Origin: Climacium dendroides
Lineage: Eukaryota > Streptophyta > Bryopsida > Hypnales > Climaciaceae
Length of the DNA stretch: 64,000 nt
Direction of reading: 5' to 3'
Assembly: GCA_950106755.1 (NCBI GenBank)
Contig: OX467090.1
Coordinates: 11,469,489 to 11,533,488 of the forward strand
Under the pieces are notes generated by a model. That model was not told the origin of the DNA. It saw nothing but the letters and a program-made list of their open reading frames with translations, and made no database searches. Below are positions 60,863 to 64,000 of this stretch, piece by piece. Positions within the stretch are counted from its first letter, which is position 1. Each line of letters begins with the position of its first letter. The translations under genes were made by a program, and so were the position numbers.

Positions 60863-61721
60863 CTCCCATTGTAGCATGTGTTCATTCACTATTTTGTAAG
60901 TGTACTTTGAAGCTTGCACAACAACTTTGCATTCTATACATCTAAGTTCCAAAATCTTTATTGTTCTTTCCTACTACCATTGACACTACTAGCTTGTTCT
61001 TACAAAAGGTAGATGAAACAAAGAATGAACAACATGACTATAAACCTATAAATATAGAATTGTAAAGTAGTACAACTCTAACTTCGCGAACATTGATTTA
61101 TGGTGAATAGGGTGCAAGCACACATCCTTTTATTTCCATTGCCATGTGAATATAACAATAATGAAAACTTCAAACTATCTTTGTAGAACACTTTGCTATT
61201 GATGATAAAATTGTTTACACTTCATAATAAGACGTTTGCAATGAACACTTCTTCTACTACTATGGATTGGCATGTCAGCAAACCTTTTGTCCTTCACTTT
61301 GAAGCTTCTCATTCCACCATTTCAACTTCTTCTTCAACTCACAATCAATATGAAAAATACATAGAAGATAATAAAATCAACTCCAATAGGGACCTTACAT
61401 AACAATACTTACACTCTCATTCACCTATACTTATCATATCTACCACCCTTGGTGCAAATGCAATAAGCAAATTTACAATCTTCTCATAGCTCTTCCAAAG
61501 GAAAAAAAGTTGTTTCTCCCACAACTACAAAGAAAACTACAACATTCATGTAAACACAAGAAACCTTTTACATAGCTTTGTTGTAGAGTTCTAAAGGTTT
61601 GTAGAAGTCTTAGTCTCTAGGTTTGGCTTCGGGTTTGCAAGAGCTTAAGTTTGGAGCTTTGTTGTAGAGTTTGATTGAGGAACACAAATGATTAGAGGTG
61701 CAAATGTCATGTCGTTTTTTT

Positions 61722-62290
61722 CTTGCATTTTGGATGTGTTAAGGTGCAATAGGAGGTACCTCTTACCTTCTCTTCCATTCTTCTTCATCATATTCTTACT
61801 CCAATGTATATGTGTATGGTTTAGTGAAGTTTTGTTCAAGACTTTTTTTTTTTAGCTTTTTGACAAGATTGAGTTTGACTTGTTTTTTGCAACTTGGAGG
61901 TGATTCAACAATGGCTTCAAAGTGCAACAACAGGTATTTCTTACCTCTTCTTCCGTTCTTTTTCTTGATCATGTTTTTGGTCCTATTTTTGTGATCATGT
62001 TTAAGTGGAGTTTTTTTTCAAGATGTTTTTTTTAAGTGTTTCTTTTAATATGATTGTGTTTGCCACTTATTTCTTATTCTTACAACTTGTAGATGTTGGA
62101 GTTGTTTAGCAACTGCTTCAAATGTATTTTTTACCTTTTCTTCTGTTCTTTCTCTTGGTCATATTGTTGATCTTAGTTTTTTATTCTTGTTTATAATTGA
62201 AGTTTCATTGATGATGTTTTTTTTGTATCAATTTCTATTTACAAGGTTGTATTTGCCTTTCTTTTTGTTTCTTGCAACTTCAAGGTGCAA
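61722..62290 (+). repeat. Degenerate tandem array of ~165-193-bp units
   Basis: A CTTGCA(A/T)(C/T)TT-type word followed by GG(T/A)G or GATG recurs at about 61722, 61887, 62080 and 62270. Each unit carries TCTTACCTTCTCTTC/ACCTCTTCTTCCGTTC, a TTGATCATGTTTTT-like word and a long T tract before the next unit. The units are well diverged and show no shared reading frame. Confidence 0.6.
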
Positions 62291-62422
62291 CAATTTCAAA
62301 ACTTGAAACAAATGTAAAGTAGGTAATATACGTGATCTACTTAGCAGATTCAAACAAAATAGCATATAAGCCTAAGTAATATTTTTGTACATATATTAAA
62401 AAATTTATGCACAAAGTACAAT

Positions 62423-62552
62423 GGTCTCATATTATGTTTTTAATGTCAAAATTCCTAGTGAGTCCCACTTTTCCCAATGTGTCATACATTGGGAACACCA
62501 AGAAAAGTAGGACTCACCATGAATTTTGACATCAGGAATGCAATATGACCCC
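62423..62552. repeat. Long imperfect foldback (~60-nt arms)
   Basis: Arm 62423-62480 contains GTCAAAATTC, GTGAGTCCCACTTTT and CCCAATGT. Arm 62487-62552 contains ACATTGGG, AAAAGTAGGACTCAC, GAATTTTGAC and ATATGACC, which pair in mirrored order with a very short loop. The size and near-complete pairing are compatible with a MITE or a microRNA-like precursor. Confidence 0.8.
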
Positions 62553-63320
62553 CCTTGTGAAAGTAGCGCTTGTATAAAGAAAGACTGTATGCACAAGCAC
62601 AATGTTTTGTTGTTCTTCTGCATACACTTCATGCACGTGATGTCTACGGACAATGGAGGGCATTTAAGGTAGAACAACCATTAGTGCTTTCCACCACCTA
62701 GAGAACCCTCTCATTACCACAATCTTACCAACCTTTTATCATAATGGTAATGTACTTGGAAAGCAAACACATCAGCCTACGCATTAATAAGGGTTTGCCT
62801 ATGCCTTAACAAGGGTCTATTCATGCTTTAACATTTCACCTTTGAAAAATCACACACAGTTCAGTTTTTGTCAAAATGTCTTCATTCTTTTTGCAAATGA
62901 ATTTTCTCAAACTTTTCAATTTCTAAAAATATGGGAACTAATAAATACCTTCTTCAAAGTACCTAGATAGTAAATCTGTGTGGTAATGGGTAGTTCTACC
63001 TTAGCAAGTTAGTACCATACACTTTGATTATAGACATTTAAGTAGCAAATGCAAAATTAAGGTAGGTATACCCCAAACCGCCACTTTTTTCTATTGAGCC
63101 TATTTTCTATTATTAAACTGGTCAAGTTTTCATATGTTCTTGTTGGAAAGTGAAAGGAAGTTCCAATGCACCATAGAACGTGACATTTGGATACTATATA
63201 CAAAAGTTATTAAGGAACAAATTTTGGTTCTCTTCCACATAGGTACAGAACTGATTTTAGAGATGTACATATAGTATAGATGGCAATTTAAGTTCAATTG
63301 CACATTTGGGTGTACCTACC

Positions 63321-64000
63321 TTAACCCCTAAAGCCCTGAGGGTGTTTTCTGTCAAAAACCACTTAGATCTACCACTTTTGCTACATTCACCTAAGAAAAC
63401 CCCAAAATATGATTTTTCAAAATCCAACCATTCAATCTTAGACTTAACTCGTTTGAAAACATGTGGTAAAAATTTCATCAAATTTGACCACATAGATTGC
63501 AAGATATTTGCATCTTAAGTGAAGAAAACAAGTTTTTTTGCAACTTGCTTGACTAGATTTTTTGCCTTTGAATCTTTTTAACTAAAAATTTTGGCACTGT
63601 TGATTTTGATTTTCTAAAATTTTACTTTGAATAGTTGAGTTGAGAATCTAGGGAAAGAAAATCCAACAAAAAAAACACTTAATTTTCATTCTTTAAAAAA
63701 TTGTTAAGTAGAAGTAGGTTAAAGATTGAAGGAAAAACTAAATCTTTAATAGCTTTAACCCCAAAATGTCAAAGAGGACAGGAAGTGTCCTCACACAATT
63801 TGAAGTCTAGTTCAAAGTGTTGTAACTTTTGTATCCAAGGTCCAAATTCAATAGAACTTGTTGGGAAAGTTGTATTCTCCCTTCTAGTTTGTGTGGCAAA
63901 TATTTCAAATCAAACCAAGATGTATTGAGTTTGGGGGGGCCAATTGAAGTTCACAGCTTCAATTTGAGTTCACCAAACTAATTTAGGGATGCAACTTTGG
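63321..64000. mobile_element. TTAACCCCTAAAG-family element, left part, running off the window
   Basis: TTAACCCCTAAAGCCCTGAG begins at 63321. Downstream blocks (AGATTGCAAGATATTTGCAT, GTGAAGAAAACAAGTTTTTT) match the reverse complement of 25323-26224. The right terminus is not in the window. Confidence 0.7.

Noticed and set aside
61812..61994. 60-codon frame with hydrophobic runs, resembling a membrane peptide
   Set aside because: The hydrophobicity comes from T-rich tandem repeat units, and neighbouring units do not keep the frame.
1..64000. CRISPR arrays, operons, prokaryotic or organellar insertions
   Set aside because: The spaced repeats seen are tandem or inverted eukaryotic repeats without spacer structure. 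All genes have spliceosomal introns or plant-type context, and no plastid or mitochondrial genes were recognised.

Overview
This is a plant nuclear genome window, probably from a land plant with a compact, AT-rich genome; a bryophyte is my best guess but cannot be proven from this sequence. The signs are GC-rich coding exons with GT-AG introns in AT-rich DNA, plant-specific families (RWP-RK factor, plastid-type 6-phosphogluconolactonase, plant guanylyl-cyclase-like protein, At4g14100-like secreted protein, secreted pectate lyase), telo-box-like CTAGGGTTT leaders, and CACTA- and Stowaway-type miniature transposons. No prokaryotic, organellar or viral segment, tRNA or rRNA was recognised.

Layout. 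0.3-3.5 kb (+): a nine-exon GC1/GUCD1-like gene. 4.1-4.7 kb: a diverged repeat. 4.9-10.9 kb (+): an eight-exon plastidial 6-phosphogluconolactonase whose leader carries three tandem ~345-bp copies of a leader-exon/donor/intron block. 12-13 kb: short tandem and inverted repeats. 14.6-15.25 kb (-): an intronless secreted At4g14100-like protein. 16-21 kb: gene-free, with three related 0.6-0.9 kb repeats and a Stowaway-like MITE. 22.2-24.6 kb (+): a four-exon SSU72 CTD phosphatase. 25.3-26.2 kb: a TTAACCCCTAAAG-ended element. 27.3-32.7 kb (-): a five-exon secreted pectate lyase-like gene whose first two exons encode a PMEI-like domain. 33.2-34.4 kb: nested tandem repeats beside a putative plastid-targeting first exon. 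40.5-44.7 kb (-): a six-exon RWP-RK factor. 50.7-53.5 kb: a decayed LRR receptor-type gene with duplicated exons and a MITE. 53.5-64 kb: repeats, including a CACTA MITE, two more TTAACCCCTAAAG-type elements and a long foldback.

The genes are unrelated housekeeping, regulatory and cell-wall genes and form no operon or evident pathway cluster. Every spliced model was joined by hand from visible GT/AG sites, and all five multi-exon models keep phase from start to stop, which is the main support for them.

The most notable observation is the gene at 27.3-32.7 kb. It predicts one 513-residue protein with a signal peptide, a PMEI-like helical domain and a pectate lyase beta-helix in which several calcium-binding and catalytic positions appear substituted. 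The second is a dispersed element family with telomere-like inverted termini TTAACCCCTAAAG...CTTTAGGGGTTAA, present in several copies.
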